64,000 nucleotides of DNA from JAVBTT01 sp031556035. GTDB taxonomy: Bacteria; Bacillota; Clostridia; Oscillospirales; UBA929. The position numbers were made by a program, and so were the translations under genes. Positions 26,235 to 34,565 of this stretch are shown here, in pieces (the first letter of the stretch is position 1; the number at the start of each line of letters is the position of its first letter). The stretch covers positions 62,001 to 126,000 of the forward strand of contig JAVBTT010000012.1 of assembly GCA_031556035.1 (NCBI GenBank), in the 5' to 3' direction. Below the pieces are notes generated by a model. That model worked only from the letters and a program-made list of their open reading frames with translations, was not told the DNA's origin and made no database searches.

Positions 26235-27107
26235 ATGACCGAGACAATAAATCTTTATGAAGCTCATTTGAAAAACGAGCGCAAGGCCTCTCAGAATACG
26301 CTATCCTCCTACATAAGGGATGTGCGGCATTTTTTGGAGCATGTCGACATGTCTCCCGGGGACGTGACGCGCGACGTTGTGATTGACTATACAACCTGGC
26401 TCAGCTCTCAGGGAAAGTCGGTTTCCACAGTAATGCGCACCACCGCTTCTCTGAAAAGCTATTTTTCGTTTATGCTGATAAAGGGCTTTGTGGCGGAAAA
26501 TCCCGTCATGAACATCACCCCGCCCAAGGTGGAGCGCAAGCTGCCACAGATACTCACCAGCAAAGAGGTTGAGCTGCTGTTGAATCAACCGCGCTGTGTC
26601 GATCTGAAGGGGTATCGCGACTGTGCCATGCTTGAGCTGCTTTATGCAACCGGTCTGCGCGTCAGCGAGCTTATCGCACTCAATACAAATGATATTAACC
26701 TCAGCGCGAGCTTTGTTCGCTGCGTCAGCGGAGCGCGCGAGCGCATCATTCCGATATACCCAGCCGCCGTGAAGGCGGTCGGCGAATACGTAAAGGTTGC
26801 CAGGGACAAAATGATTGAGAACAAAAACGAGCAGGCCCTGTTTGTGAACGTGAGCGGGGAGAGGATGTCGCGTCAGGGCTTTTGGAAAATAATAAAGCTC
26901 TACCAAGAGAAAGCCAGGATCGATAAGCAGATAACCCCGCACACCCTCCGGCACTCATTCGCGGCGCACCTGCTTGAAAACGGCGCAGATCTCCGATCCA
27001 TACAGGAAATGCTGGGCCATGCGGACATATCCTCCACCCAGGTATATGCAACGCTTGTAAAATCCAAGCTGCAAAGCGTTTATCAACGGGCTCATCCACG
27101 GGCTTAG
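26235..27107 (+). CDS. xerD: Tyrosine recombinase XerD-like
   Basis: A 290-residue site-specific recombinase, probably for chromosome dimer resolution. The N-terminal SAM-like core-binding domain covers residues 5-85 and the catalytic domain the rest. Catalytic residues are visible: arginine in ATGLRVSELI, histidine and arginine in HTLRHSFAAHLLENGADL, histidine in LGHADISST, and the nucleophile tyrosine in TQVYA. ATG 26235 follows AGAGGG. The adjacent spoIIM-like gene supports the XerD assignment over a mobile-element integrase; a second Xer-type protein is encoded 1 kb away (28108). Confidence 0.88.
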   Translation: MTETINLYEAHLKNERKASQNTLSSYIRDVRHFLEHVDMSPGDVTRDVVIDYTTWLSSQGKSVSTVMRTTASLKSYFSFMLIKGFVAENPVMNITPPKVERKLPQILTSKEVELLLNQPRCVDLKGYRDCAMLELLYATGLRVSELIALNTNDINLSASFVRCVSGARERIIPIYPAAVKAVGEYVKVARDKMIENKNEQALFVNVSGERMSRQGFWKIIKLYQEKARIDKQITPHTLRHSFAAHLLENGADLRSIQEMLGHADISSTQVYATLVKSKLQSVYQRAHPRA

Positions 27108-27112
27108 CACCG

Positions 27113-27142
27113 AACCGGCGGCCGTCGGCCGCCGGTTTTTTA
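27113..27142 (+). terminator. Terminator after xerD
   Basis: AACCGGCGGCC / GGCCGCCGGTT with a 3-base loop and a T5 run, six bases after the stop. A strong intrinsic terminator. Confidence 0.92.
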
Positions 27143-27171
27143 GATACTATACTTAAGGAGAAAGACTCAAT

Positions 27172-28083
27172 ATGGCAGGTTTTTTCGGTCTTTTCGATTA
27201 CAACAAGCCCGGTAAAGGCGTAGACGCCAACTCCCCCAAAAAGCATCCGTTCTTCTTGTTCTGGGAGCTATTATGGAGGAAGTTTTCTCGACTGATCGTG
27301 CTCAATATCTTATATTTCATCTGCATACTTCCAATACTGTCCTTCGGCTATACACAATTCTACGCTAACCTGATGGACTTAATCGGTGTTGTCAGCGAGG
27401 ATGTGGCGCTCGGCCCGCTTCCGACGCTGTTGACGTCTATCGCCCTGTCTGTACCGTACCCGCTGTTTATTGCACTGCTTGTTTTATCCGTCGTGCTCTA
27501 TGGACCTGTCACATGCGGGTTTACTTATATGTTGCGCAATTTCGCGCGCGAGGAGCACGCATGGCTGAGCGACTTTTTTTCGAGACTGAAGAGCAATTTT
27601 AAGCAGGGAGTTGCCATAGGCGTACTTGAACTTCTTGTATACTCAGTGTTTATCCTTAATTTGACGATGGAGCCACCTGCTGATGCAGCCGGAGCGGTAG
27701 GAACGGTATTTACCGTTGCCAAATATGTTTCAATATTTTTGGCTGTCATCTTTACTTTCATGCGGCACTATTTCTACACCATGATAGTGACATTCCATCT
27801 CACCGTATGGCAGATCATCAAAAACGCGGTAATTTTTGCAATACTGGGCCTGTTCAGAAATATCCTGGTCACCGCTGTTGTCGTTATAACGGCGGTAGCG
27901 CTGGTACTTTTCAGCGGCTGGGCCGAGCTGATCCTGATACCGCTGTTCATGTTCTCGTTCTGGGGCTTCCTCACTACGTTCGCCTGTTATCCCGTTATTA
28001 AAAAATATATGATTGACCCACAGAACAAAGAGGGTGGAGTAGGGGAGAACCCGGAGCTGGAATCTGGCAGCGATAATGAATAG
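27172..28083 (+). CDS. YesL-like (DUF624) membrane protein
   Basis: A 303-residue membrane protein with six predicted helices. GFFGLFDYNKPGKGV at the start, FWELLWRKFSRLIVLNILYF, and VLYGPVTCGFTYMLRNFAREEHAW are typical of the YesL/DUF624 family, which in Firmicutes often sits near sugar ABC transporters and whose function is not established. No sugar genes are adjacent here. TAAGGAG precedes the ATG at 27172. It appears monocistronic, bounded by terminators at 27113 and 28089. Confidence 0.82.
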   Translation: MAGFFGLFDYNKPGKGVDANSPKKHPFFLFWELLWRKFSRLIVLNILYFICILPILSFGYTQFYANLMDLIGVVSEDVALGPLPTLLTSIALSVPYPLFIALLVLSVVLYGPVTCGFTYMLRNFAREEHAWLSDFFSRLKSNFKQGVAIGVLELLVYSVFILNLTMEPPADAAGAVGTVFTVAKYVSIFLAVIFTFMRHYFYTMIVTFHLTVWQIIKNAVIFAILGLFRNILVTAVVVITAVALVLFSGWAELILIPLFMFSFWGFLTTFACYPVIKKYMIDPQNKEGGVGENPELESGSDNE

Positions 28084-28088
28084 ACACC

Positions 28089-28136
28089 AAAAAAGGAGCC
28101 TGGAAAATCATTCGGATTTTCCAGGCTCCTTTTTTT
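28089..28136. terminator. Bidirectional terminator between convergent genes
   Basis: A 21-bp inverted repeat, AAAAAAGGAGCCTGGAAAATC and its complement, around a 5-base loop (ATTCG), with A and T runs on the two sides. It overlaps the last codons of the minus-strand recombinase gene (stop at 28108-28110), so its coding end has been shaped by the hairpin. Confidence 0.93.
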
Positions 28137-29124
28137 TAGCAGGCTTTATTTTTCCAAGCGGATTGGCCTTGGCGGCGGAGCGCAGCTCCGAACTCTCGAT
28201 ATGTGTGTATATCTGGGTTGTGTTTAGGTGGTCGTGCCCGAGAACCTCCTGAAGGGTTCTGACATCCACGCCGTTGCCGAGCATAAGGGTGGCCGCCGTG
28301 TGCCGCAGCTTGTGGGAGGAGTATTTATCTCTGTCGAGGCCGGCGGCACCAAGATGTTTTTTTACCAGTACATGGATGCTCTGAATCGATATGCGTTGCA
28401 AACGGCGGGACAAAAACAGAGCTTTTTCACCGGCAATGTTCGGTCTGACCATTAAATATTCTTGGAGCGCGTAAATACAGGCGTCGTTTAAAAACAGAAC
28501 CCTTTCTTTGTTGCCTTTTCCTAACACTCTAACGGTTTCTTCTTTGATATCCGCAAGATTTAAGCCTTGAAGCTCTGAAATTCTAAGCCCGCAATTCAAA
28601 AAAAGTGTAATTATCGCGTAGTCGCGTTCCCGATAATCTCCGTCGATAGATTCCAGCAACCGGATGCTTTCCCGTTCGCTTAAATACCTTGGAAGCGACT
28701 TTTTAGCCCGCGGAGAATCCAGCTCCAGAACCGGATTTTCCTCAATAATATGGGCCTTGTTTGAGGCGTATTTAAAGAAAGACCTTATCGACGCCACCTT
28801 GCGCGCGCGCGCTGAGGCGCTGAGACCTGCGCCGGTTTGAACCCCGGTTCGCTTTGGGGTGCGCTGGCGGCTCAGATACGCCAGGAATGCGTAGACCTCG
28901 CTGAGCGTCACGGACTGAATAAAGCTTCGGTCAATATCAATAATGTCGATGCTTTCCCAGTCGTTTGTCGCTGAGATGAGTTTTCTGTGCATCTTCAGAA
29001 AACGGAAAAACATTCTGAGATCAAAATAATATTCATTGACCGTCTTGGGAGAATGGCCGCGTATGGACTCATGGTATATTAGAAATTCCCGCAAAATTAC
29101 CGGCGTATCCTCAAAGCTGTTCAA
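28108..29124 (-). CDS. Tyrosine recombinase XerC/XerD-like
   Basis: A 338-residue site-specific recombinase. The N-terminal core-binding region has an insert (residues about 95-115, RQRTPKRTGVQTGAGLSASARARK). Catalytic marks are NCGLRISELQGL, the lysine in VLGKGNKERVLF, HKLRHTAATLM, LGHDHLNTTQIYTH. The frame is open to TTG 29154, but that codon lies inside a TATAAT-containing palindrome. AAAGGAG (29143-29137) favours TTG 29124, though spacing is 12. No integrated element is evident around it, so it is more likely a chromosomal Xer partner than a phage integrase. Confidence 0.8.
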   Translation of the reverse strand: MNSFEDTPVILREFLIYHESIRGHSPKTVNEYYFDLRMFFRFLKMHRKLISATNDWESIDIIDIDRSFIQSVTLSEVYAFLAYLSRQRTPKRTGVQTGAGLSASARARKVASIRSFFKYASNKAHIIEENPVLELDSPRAKKSLPRYLSERESIRLLESIDGDYRERDYAIITLFLNCGLRISELQGLNLADIKEETVRVLGKGNKERVLFLNDACIYALQEYLMVRPNIAGEKALFLSRRLQRISIQSIHVLVKKHLGAAGLDRDKYSSHKLRHTAATLMLGNGVDVRTLQEVLGHDHLNTTQIYTHIESSELRSAAKANPLGKIKPAKKKEPGKSE

Positions 29125-29144
29125 AGCGCCTATCAGCTCCTTTG

Positions 29145-29174
29145 TATTATACAAAATTTTTATTTTGTATAATA
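29145..29174. promoter_or_regulatory. 13-bp palindrome over the recombinase promoter
   Basis: TATTATACAAAAT and its perfect complement are separated by four Ts. The left arm contains minus-strand TATAAT at 29150-29145, just upstream of the recombinase ribosome site, so a dimeric repressor (or the recombinase itself) could bind here. The function is unknown. Confidence 0.45.
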
Positions 29175-29330
29175 ATCTGAAAAGTCATTTTAACAGGAGG
29201 GAATTGGAAATCCCTCTGCTGTGGATAGGATGATCTGAGTTTCCCTAATTTTCATTTGTATTATCCAACGTGGAGTGGCAAACTAATTTTGAAAATGCCG
29301 GATATCCGGCTATATAAATTTGGGGGTTAT

Positions 29331-29486
29331 ATGATTACATGTACCATGAAGTGCGCATATCAGATCGAAGGGCTGTGTTCCCTTGAATACGCGGCATCCA
29401 GCGGAGAGGAAAACGATACACGCGGGTGCAGGTACCGCATTATCCGGAAGCGTCTCGGAAAAGAGCAAGACGGACAGCGTCCTTGA
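29331..29486 (+). CDS. Small cysteine-bearing conserved-looking protein
   Basis: A 51-residue protein, MITCTMKCAYQIEGLCSLEY and so on, with four cysteines (CTMKC, LCSLE, GCRYR). This resembles short clostridial proteins with an MKC...GxCxLE pattern that are sometimes misnamed; the function is unknown and metal binding is only a guess. ATG at 29331 follows GGGGG; the longer frame from 29256 lacks a site. The gene overlaps the 3' end of radA on the other strand by 47 bases. Confidence 0.55.
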   Translation: MITCTMKCAYQIEGLCSLEYAASSGEENDTRGCRYRIIRKRLGKEQDGQRP

Positions 29487-30807
29487 CGTTTTTAGCCCTG
29501 ACAACCTCAAGCCCTTCCGGAATGGAACAGTTTTTGGTTCCTTGAGCCGGTATGATGCACCGGTTGAATCCCAGCCTTCGACATTCGACCAGGCGAAGCT
29601 GCGACGAGGTCACAGACCGCAGCTCACCGGTCAGTCCAACCTCGCCGAACGCCGCGAGATCCGGAGGTATCGGCACATCTTTAAAGCTTGACGCCAGAGC
29701 CAGCAACGACGGCAGATCGCAGGCGGGCTCGTCCATTTTTAGACCGCCCACCACATTAAAATAGGCGTCGTGCGCCCCGATATAATATCCGGCGCGCCTT
29801 TCCAAAACCGCGATGAGCAGCATCGCCCTGTTGTAGTCCATGCCGTTCACCATACGCCTCGGTACGCCAAAGCTTGTGGGGCTCACAAGCGCCTGTATCT
29901 CGGCCAGCATCGGTCTTGAGCCCTCCATGACGCAAGCAACGCAAGTGCCCGGGACTCCCACGGGACGCCCGGACAGCAGCATTTCGGAGGGGTTTGGAAC
30001 CTCGACAAGCCCCTCCGAGCGCATATCGAATACGCCTATCTCGTTTGTGGAGCCGAAGCGGTTTTTAGCGGCCCTCAGCACCCTGGTCGTAAGGTCCCGT
30101 TCCCCTTCAAAGTACAGAACACAGTCCACCATATGCTCAAGCACCTTTGGACCGGCAATCGCCCCGTCTTTATTGACGTGCCCGATTACAAAGACGGTTA
30201 TTCCCCAGCACTTTGCCATTCGCATAAGCTCAAGCGCACACTCCTTGACCTGGCTGACGCTTCCTGGAGCGGCGGACAGCTCTGGCTTGAAGAGGGTCTG
30301 TATGGAGTCTACGATCAGAATGTTAGGTTTGGATTGCTCAACGGCCGCGGCAATATCGTCAAGATTTGTCTCCGCGAGCAGCTTAAGGACTTTTACCCCC
30401 AAGCGCTCAGCGCGCAGCCTGAGCTGGCGCGGCGATTCCTCCCCTGATACATACAGCACCTCCGCGAATCGGGTGACATCCCTGCATATCTGCATTAGCA
30501 GCGTAGACTTCCCTATCCCCGGCTCGCCGGAGACAAGCACAAGTGATCCGGCGACCGCCCCCCCGCCCAGTACCCTGTCAAGCTCGTCCAGTCCTGTTGA
30601 AAACCTGATCTCCTCCGCCATATGTATATCGTCCAGGGAAATGATGGAAGCGCCTCTCCCCTGCCCCGCTGTTCCCGGCTTTCCGGCCGCGGGCTCGGCT
30701 GGAGCCTCCGCCATTGTGTTCCAGGCGCCGCAGGCCGGGCATCTGCCCTGCCACTTTACCGACTCTCCGCCGCATTCTGTGCAAAAAAATGAATTGTGTT
30801 TTTTCAA
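29440..30807 (-). CDS. radA: DNA repair protein RadA
   Basis: A 455-residue RecA-like ATPase that drives branch migration during recombination repair. The N-terminal zinc finger is CTECGGESVKWQGRCPACG. Walker A is GEPGIGKST near residue 98, the RadA-specific motif is KNRFGS near 255, and the last ~150 residues form the Lon-protease-like domain. TTG at 30807 is the chosen start; GTAGGAG directly abuts it, and AAAAGGG a little upstream gives better spacing. No suitable ATG exists before the zinc finger. cwlD lies 13 bases upstream. Confidence 0.95.
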   Translation of the reverse strand: MKKHNSFFCTECGGESVKWQGRCPACGAWNTMAEAPAEPAAGKPGTAGQGRGASIISLDDIHMAEEIRFSTGLDELDRVLGGGAVAGSLVLVSGEPGIGKSTLLMQICRDVTRFAEVLYVSGEESPRQLRLRAERLGVKVLKLLAETNLDDIAAAVEQSKPNILIVDSIQTLFKPELSAAPGSVSQVKECALELMRMAKCWGITVFVIGHVNKDGAIAGPKVLEHMVDCVLYFEGERDLTTRVLRAAKNRFGSTNEIGVFDMRSEGLVEVPNPSEMLLSGRPVGVPGTCVACVMEGSRPMLAEIQALVSPTSFGVPRRMVNGMDYNRAMLLIAVLERRAGYYIGAHDAYFNVVGGLKMDEPACDLPSLLALASSFKDVPIPPDLAAFGEVGLTGELRSVTSSQLRLVECRRLGFNRCIIPAQGTKNCSIPEGLEVVRAKNVKDAVRLALFRDASG

Positions 30808-30820
30808 GCTCCTACCCTTT

Positions 30821-31552
30821 TCACTCTGTTGTATTTTGTCCGGCCCAGTTAAGGTATGAAACCGCAACGGCCGCCGCCAGCTTTAGCTGATAGCTTTCAG
30901 AGAGCAATTTGGCCTCTTCTCCTGGATTGCTGATAAAGCCGCATTCAACAAGCATCGCCGGTCCGGTGACGTTGTTCATCAGGTAATTCGCGCCTATCTT
31001 CTTAGCTTTTCTTTTGTTTTCGGAATCGACAGCGGATACAAGCACGGACTGGGTATGTTCAGCAAGTTCCTTGCTCTTGGTGTTTGAGTTGTAATAGGCC
31101 TCGGCGCCTTTTACATAGCTCTCCTCAAATTCGTTCTGGTGCACGCTCAGCAGCACCGCGTTTTGTATACCGTTGACAAGCTTTGCGCGGTTTTTCAAAT
31201 CCGATACCTTTTTTTCCGCAATACTTCGCGCGGAGGAATCGTGTATTGAAACGTCAGTTTCCCGCGTCATGATTGGAGCTATCCCGAGAAAGCGCATAAA
31301 TGCGCCCATTTTCAAGCATATTTCAAGATTAATTTCACTCTCGTTTACACCTGTAGCTGAAATGGCGCCACCGTCCTCTCCACCGTGTCCGGGGTCTATG
31401 ACCGGCGTATAAACCGGCACCTTCAGCATTAGCCACTTTGTTTCAGCATAACCAGAAACCGGCTGACTATTTGAGCCGTTGTTTCCAATGTAGCCAAGCA
31501 CACTTACCGCGACTATCGCAGCCAATACAATAAATAAGACATTCTTTCTCAC
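30821..31552 (-). CDS. cwlD: N-acetylmuramoyl-L-alanine amidase, CwlD type
   Basis: A 243-residue amidase with an N-terminal membrane anchor (NVLFIVLAAIVAVSVLGYIG). The Amidase_3 zinc-site marks are VIDPGHGGEDGGA near residue 50, the glutamate in NESEINLEICLK, SVHQNEF near 140, and the catalytic glutamate in MLVECGFISNP. CwlD removes stem peptides to form muramic lactam in the spore cortex; the size and single-domain layout fit. GTG at 31552 has AGGGGAG 7 bases upstream, better than the long frame from 31618. Confidence 0.88.
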   Translation of the reverse strand: MRKNVLFIVLAAIVAVSVLGYIGNNGSNSQPVSGYAETKWLMLKVPVYTPVIDPGHGGEDGGAISATGVNESEINLEICLKMGAFMRFLGIAPIMTRETDVSIHDSSARSIAEKKVSDLKNRAKLVNGIQNAVLLSVHQNEFEESYVKGAEAYYNSNTKSKELAEHTQSVLVSAVDSENKRKAKKIGANYLMNNVTGPAMLVECGFISNPGEEAKLLSESYQLKLAAAVAVSYLNWAGQNTTE

Positions 31553-31622
31553 AAGCGCACTCCCCTGCCCTAATTGCTGAACCTCCCTAATAAAATATGC
31601 CCCGAAGGGTTCCGGCATGACA

Positions 31623-32216
31623 CTACCGCAGCCTCTTGTCCCTTGCTTTCTTTTTTTCGTCTTTTCGCGGATCCTGATATATTATTTTTTGTCTTAAGCT
31701 TATAAACGCGTATCCGTATCTGTAGCCCCAATTCGACATCAGAGGGACAAAAACAAGAGCTATAAGAAACATATATGGCCTGTCATGGAGCTGGAAAAGC
31801 CACCAAAAGGGAAAGTAAAAAAATTTCAGCCAAAGATGCGGCGTTTCATATCCGGCAAAATACAGGGCTGATGCGACAGCGCCAAAGAGAAAACCCGGTA
31901 TCTGGGCGAATACCCCCGCTTTTATTCCGCGGCGCATGTCGAGCTCAATGTGGCTGTATTTGACCAGATTGTACTCACGCTGCCCCACCCTCCAGGCGGC
32001 AGAATAGGAGAAGACGGCCAGCAGCAAAAGTGAGAGAATAGAAGAAATAATAAAATAAGGGACGGTGCTCTCAAGCGATGATTCCCCTGATACTATTTGA
32101 CTCAAAGCAATTGCCGCGCCTAAAAAGCCAATTATCGAAACAGTGATCTGATTTAAAAAAAGCCTGATGACGAAGGAGTGAAACGGGCTCTTCATTGTGT
32201 TTTCATTTTTCTTCAT
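31623..32216 (-). CDS. Unknown four- or five-helix membrane protein
   Basis: Not recognised. The 197-residue product begins KKNENTMKSPFHSFVIRLF, has hydrophobic stretches at about 18-40, 52-72, 105-122, 130-165 in total four or five helices, and ends in a highly charged tail (KDEKKKARDKRLR). AGGGAAG precedes the ATG at 32216. It lies 70 bases upstream of cwlD on the same strand, so co-expression is possible. Composition is AT-richer than radA. Confidence 0.65.
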   Translation of the reverse strand: MKKNENTMKSPFHSFVIRLFLNQITVSIIGFLGAAIALSQIVSGESSLESTVPYFIISSILSLLLLAVFSYSAAWRVGQREYNLVKYSHIELDMRRGIKAGVFAQIPGFLFGAVASALYFAGYETPHLWLKFFYFPFWWLFQLHDRPYMFLIALVFVPLMSNWGYRYGYAFISLRQKIIYQDPRKDEKKKARDKRLR

Positions 32217-32413
32217 GCAGGCTTCCCTCTTTTTGCTGAAAATTATTATTTATACAGAGAGTATATCATACATCAGAGGATTAGGAAATATTTTTTCGGG
32301 TGAATTGCTTACAACAGGCTTATCAGCGCCGCGCTTCCCTTTGTATTTATCGTTGCTTTGCAACTTATGATTTCGACAATATACAATTGTTTTTGCGGAA
32401 TTGGAACTGGCTT

Positions 32414-32421
32414 CATATGAT
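32414..32421 (+). promoter_or_regulatory. Possible sporulation-sigma -10 element before cotJ
   Basis: CATATGAT matches the CATANNNT -10 shared by SigE and SigK promoters and lies 40 bases ahead of the cotJ start. A matching -35 is not clear, so this is only suggestive. Confidence 0.3.
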
Positions 32422-32461
32422 GTGTTGGTTGCCAATTCTAAATATGGGGAGGAATAACATC

Positions 32462-32890
32462 ATGGACGAGAGATCTGCCGGAAGCGCTGCCGAAACCGGT
32501 TATTTGCCAACGCAAGGAAGACTCGCGGTATCCTACGTTCCCACGCAGAAACCCAACAGCCCGCAGTACAGCGCCGCAGAGGGTCTGAAAAACGGGACTT
32601 TGTTTCCCGGTTTAAATTTGCCCTATCGCAATTATATTCCTAGCCGGTCAATACCGGAAACACCACTGGGAGAAATCATGATAATGAGCTTCGCGGTCGC
32701 CGAATTGGGGCTCTACCTTGACACTCACCCCGAGGATAAGGAGGCGCTACAACTTCACAACAATTATGTGAGGTTGCTGCGCGATGCCATGGCGGCATAC
32801 GAAAAGGAAATCGGGCCTATAACTCAGGAAACGGTCATGGAGGGAAAGTACAGCTGGATTAAGGATCCATGGCCCTGGGATGAGAGATAA
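32462..32890 (+). CDS. cotJA/cotJB: CotJA-CotJB fused spore coat protein
   Basis: A 142-residue protein joining two coat proteins that are normally separate. Residues 20-58 match CotJA (YVPTQKP, then AEGLKNGTLFPGLNLPY); residues 68-142 match CotJB (GEIMIMSFAVAELGLYLDTH, PEDKEALQLHNNY, then a closing DPWPWDER). There is no stop or restart between them. ATG at 32462 follows GGGGAGGA. The cotJC gene starts 12 bases downstream, keeping the A-B-C order of the operon, which is made in the mother cell during sporulation. Confidence 0.85.
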   Translation: MDERSAGSAAETGYLPTQGRLAVSYVPTQKPNSPQYSAAEGLKNGTLFPGLNLPYRNYIPSRSIPETPLGEIMIMSFAVAELGLYLDTHPEDKEALQLHNNYVRLLRDAMAAYEKEIGPITQETVMEGKYSWIKDPWPWDER

Positions 32891-32902
32891 GGAGGGATAG
32901 AT

Positions 32903-33499
32903 ATGTTTCAATATGAAAAAAAACTCCAGTACCCAATAAAGGTTAAAAACACAAACCCAGCTTTGGCGAAAATAATAATAACTCAATATGGTGGGCCGGA
33001 TGGAGAGCTTGGAGCATCCTTACGGTATCTATCCCAGCGTTTTGTCATGCCCTATCCGGAACTGAAGGCGGTACTGACGGACATCGGAACAGAGGAGCTC
33101 GGACATCTGGAAATGGTAGGCACTTTGGTACATCAGCTGACAAGAAACCTCAGTGTTGAAGACATCAAAAAGGGCGGATTCGACTCATATTTTGTCGACC
33201 ATACAACAGGTATATATCCCATTGCTGCCTCCGGTACACCCTGGTCCGCCGCAACATTTGCTTCCAAGGGTGATGTAATCACAGATCTAACTGAAGATAT
33301 GGCAGCGGAGCAAAAGGCAAGAACAACTTATGACAATATTTTGCGATTGTCCGATGATCCGGATGTCAATGATGTAATAAAGTTCCTGAGAGCCAGAGAA
33401 ATTGTTCATTTCCAGCGTTTCGGCGAAGCGCTTCGACTTGCTACCGATCGCATGAACCAGAAAAACGTCTATTCCGTAAATCCTGCGTTTGACAGATAA
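32903..33499 (+). CDS. cotJC: CotJC spore coat manganese catalase-like protein
   Basis: A 198-residue member of the manganese catalase family found in spore coats. Ferritin-like dimetal ligands are visible in DIGTEELGHLEMV near residue 65, EDMAAEQKARTTYDNIL near 135, and REIVHFQRFGEAL near 165. The start MFQYEKKLQYPIKV is typical. It follows the fused CotJA-CotJB gene and probably protects the coat or assembles with it. A MITE-like element begins exactly at its stop codon. Confidence 0.92.
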   Translation: MFQYEKKLQYPIKVKNTNPALAKIIITQYGGPDGELGASLRYLSQRFVMPYPELKAVLTDIGTEELGHLEMVGTLVHQLTRNLSVEDIKKGGFDSYFVDHTTGIYPIAASGTPWSAATFASKGDVITDLTEDMAAEQKARTTYDNILRLSDDPDVNDVIKFLRAREIVHFQRFGEALRLATDRMNQKNVYSVNPAFDR

Positions 33500-33603
33500 T
33501 ACTAATACCTGTTTAAAACCAGACGGTATTAATTTGCTGAAGCTTGCCTCAGCAAGCTTCAGCAAATTTCTAAATGGAAGGTTTTAACATGGGATTAGTA
33601 TAA
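33497..33603. repeat. MITE-like element with imperfect terminal inverted repeats
   Basis: About 107 bases. The left end TAATACTAATACCTGTTTAA followed by AACC matches the reverse complement of the right end (GGTTTTAACATGGGATTAGT then ATAA) with few differences. Inside is a perfect 17-bp hairpin (33531-33547 / 33552-33568). The right-end 15-mer ATGGGATTAGTATAA occurs again at 45728. It starts in the cotJC stop codon and probably serves as its terminator. Confidence 0.65.
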
Positions 33604-33640
33604 ATACATTTATCAACCTGTCGACCAAGCCCCCGTTAGT

Positions 33641-33765
33641 TGCGAGCAAACGGGGGCCAAACCATGTGCAGAGGCGGCGTCTTGTATCCGCTGTCTATAG
33701 CCACAGCTTCTATGTCCAGGAAGTACACCAGCACATTCCTGTACAGTGCTCCTACCATAAACAGT
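33641..33765 (-). pseudogene. Possible transposase remnant
   Basis: On the minus strand an open stretch without a start reads LYRNVLVYFLDIEAVAIDSG then YKTPPLHMVWPPFARN and a stop. The AIDSGYKTP string resembles the DAGYKTP segment of IS1182-type transposases. No terminal repeats or further transposase sequence are visible. A CG-rich hairpin (33629-33657) overlaps its end. Weak assignment based on one short motif. Confidence 0.3.
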
Positions 33766-33768
33766 AGC

Positions 33769-34374
33769 TTATGGCAGAATAATTGCAAGCAGCGCCGGCC
33801 CGCAGTATCTGCATATTATTATTCCAGCGGCAAGCGCCGGGGCAAATGGAATCGTGGATCCATCTTTGGGAATCCGGCGAAGAAGCTTTAATACTGCTAC
33901 AAGCAAAACAGCGGCAAGCGCCGCGATAAAGAGCGACAGCAGCGCTGAGCGCCATCCCAGCATCAAACCGCATACTGCGGCTAGCTTGACGTCGCCCCAA
34001 CCCAGTACGTCTCTTCCGTAAGCCTTGCCCCCGAAAATCAATAGCAGCGCAAGAGATCCCCCAACTACGGCGGCTCCTATAAGACGGTCATGCCAAGGCG
34101 GATCAATTCGCAGAAAAAATTCCAGGATGGAGAGTACCGCTATCGCAACCACGAGCTGATTTGGAACTACCATCATCTTAAGGTCAACAACGGCAATGAC
34201 TATCATAAGACTGGCAATCAGGGACGAAAGGAGCGATTCGATGACAGCCAGCTCTAAAAGACAAGTCAGCGGCCAAACTGCAAACAGTAAAACTGCCGCA
34301 AGTCGGCTCTTTGTGGCGATATAACCGAAAAAGCCGGCAACGACACCCGCCGCTGTAAAATATAAAAGCTCCAA
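33769..34374 (-). CDS. Prepilin peptidase (A24 family)
   Basis: A 201-residue polytopic aspartyl protease. The two catalytic aspartates of the A24 family are in VDLKMMVVPN near residue 65 and GWGDVKLAAVCG near residue 128. The cysteine-rich methylase domain of full PilD is missing, as in short Firmicute types. TTG 34374 sits 7 bases from AAAGGAGG; ATG 34380 touches that site and is less likely. It would process prepilin-like leaders, but no pilin, ATPase or secretion gene lies in the window, so it works with distant partners. Confidence 0.85.
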   Translation of the reverse strand: MELLYFTAAGVVAGFFGYIATKSRLAAVLLFAVWPLTCLLELAVIESLLSSLIASLMIVIAVVDLKMMVVPNQLVVAIAVLSILEFFLRIDPPWHDRLIGAAVVGGSLALLLIFGGKAYGRDVLGWGDVKLAAVCGLMLGWRSALLSLFIAALAAVLLVAVLKLLRRIPKDGSTIPFAPALAAGIIICRYCGPALLAIILP

Positions 34375-34565
34375 CGCCATCCCTCCTTTGTCTAGTAAAA
34401 TTCCGGCACCCAAAAGTCTAACAGGCTTCATAAATTCCAGCAATATGCTTCCGGCGCAATATAATGATACTCTAAATATTCGCACGTGTAAATCAAATCT
34501 TGTAAGCAACCTACGGGATACCAAAGGTATGTCTGGGCATTACATTGCAGGATTGTAAAATCTTG

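Noticed and set aside
33629..33657. GC-rich hairpin as a terminator of the prepilin peptidase
   Set aside because: The stem is good but has no T run on the minus strand, and it overlaps the transposase-like remnant; kept only as a mention there.
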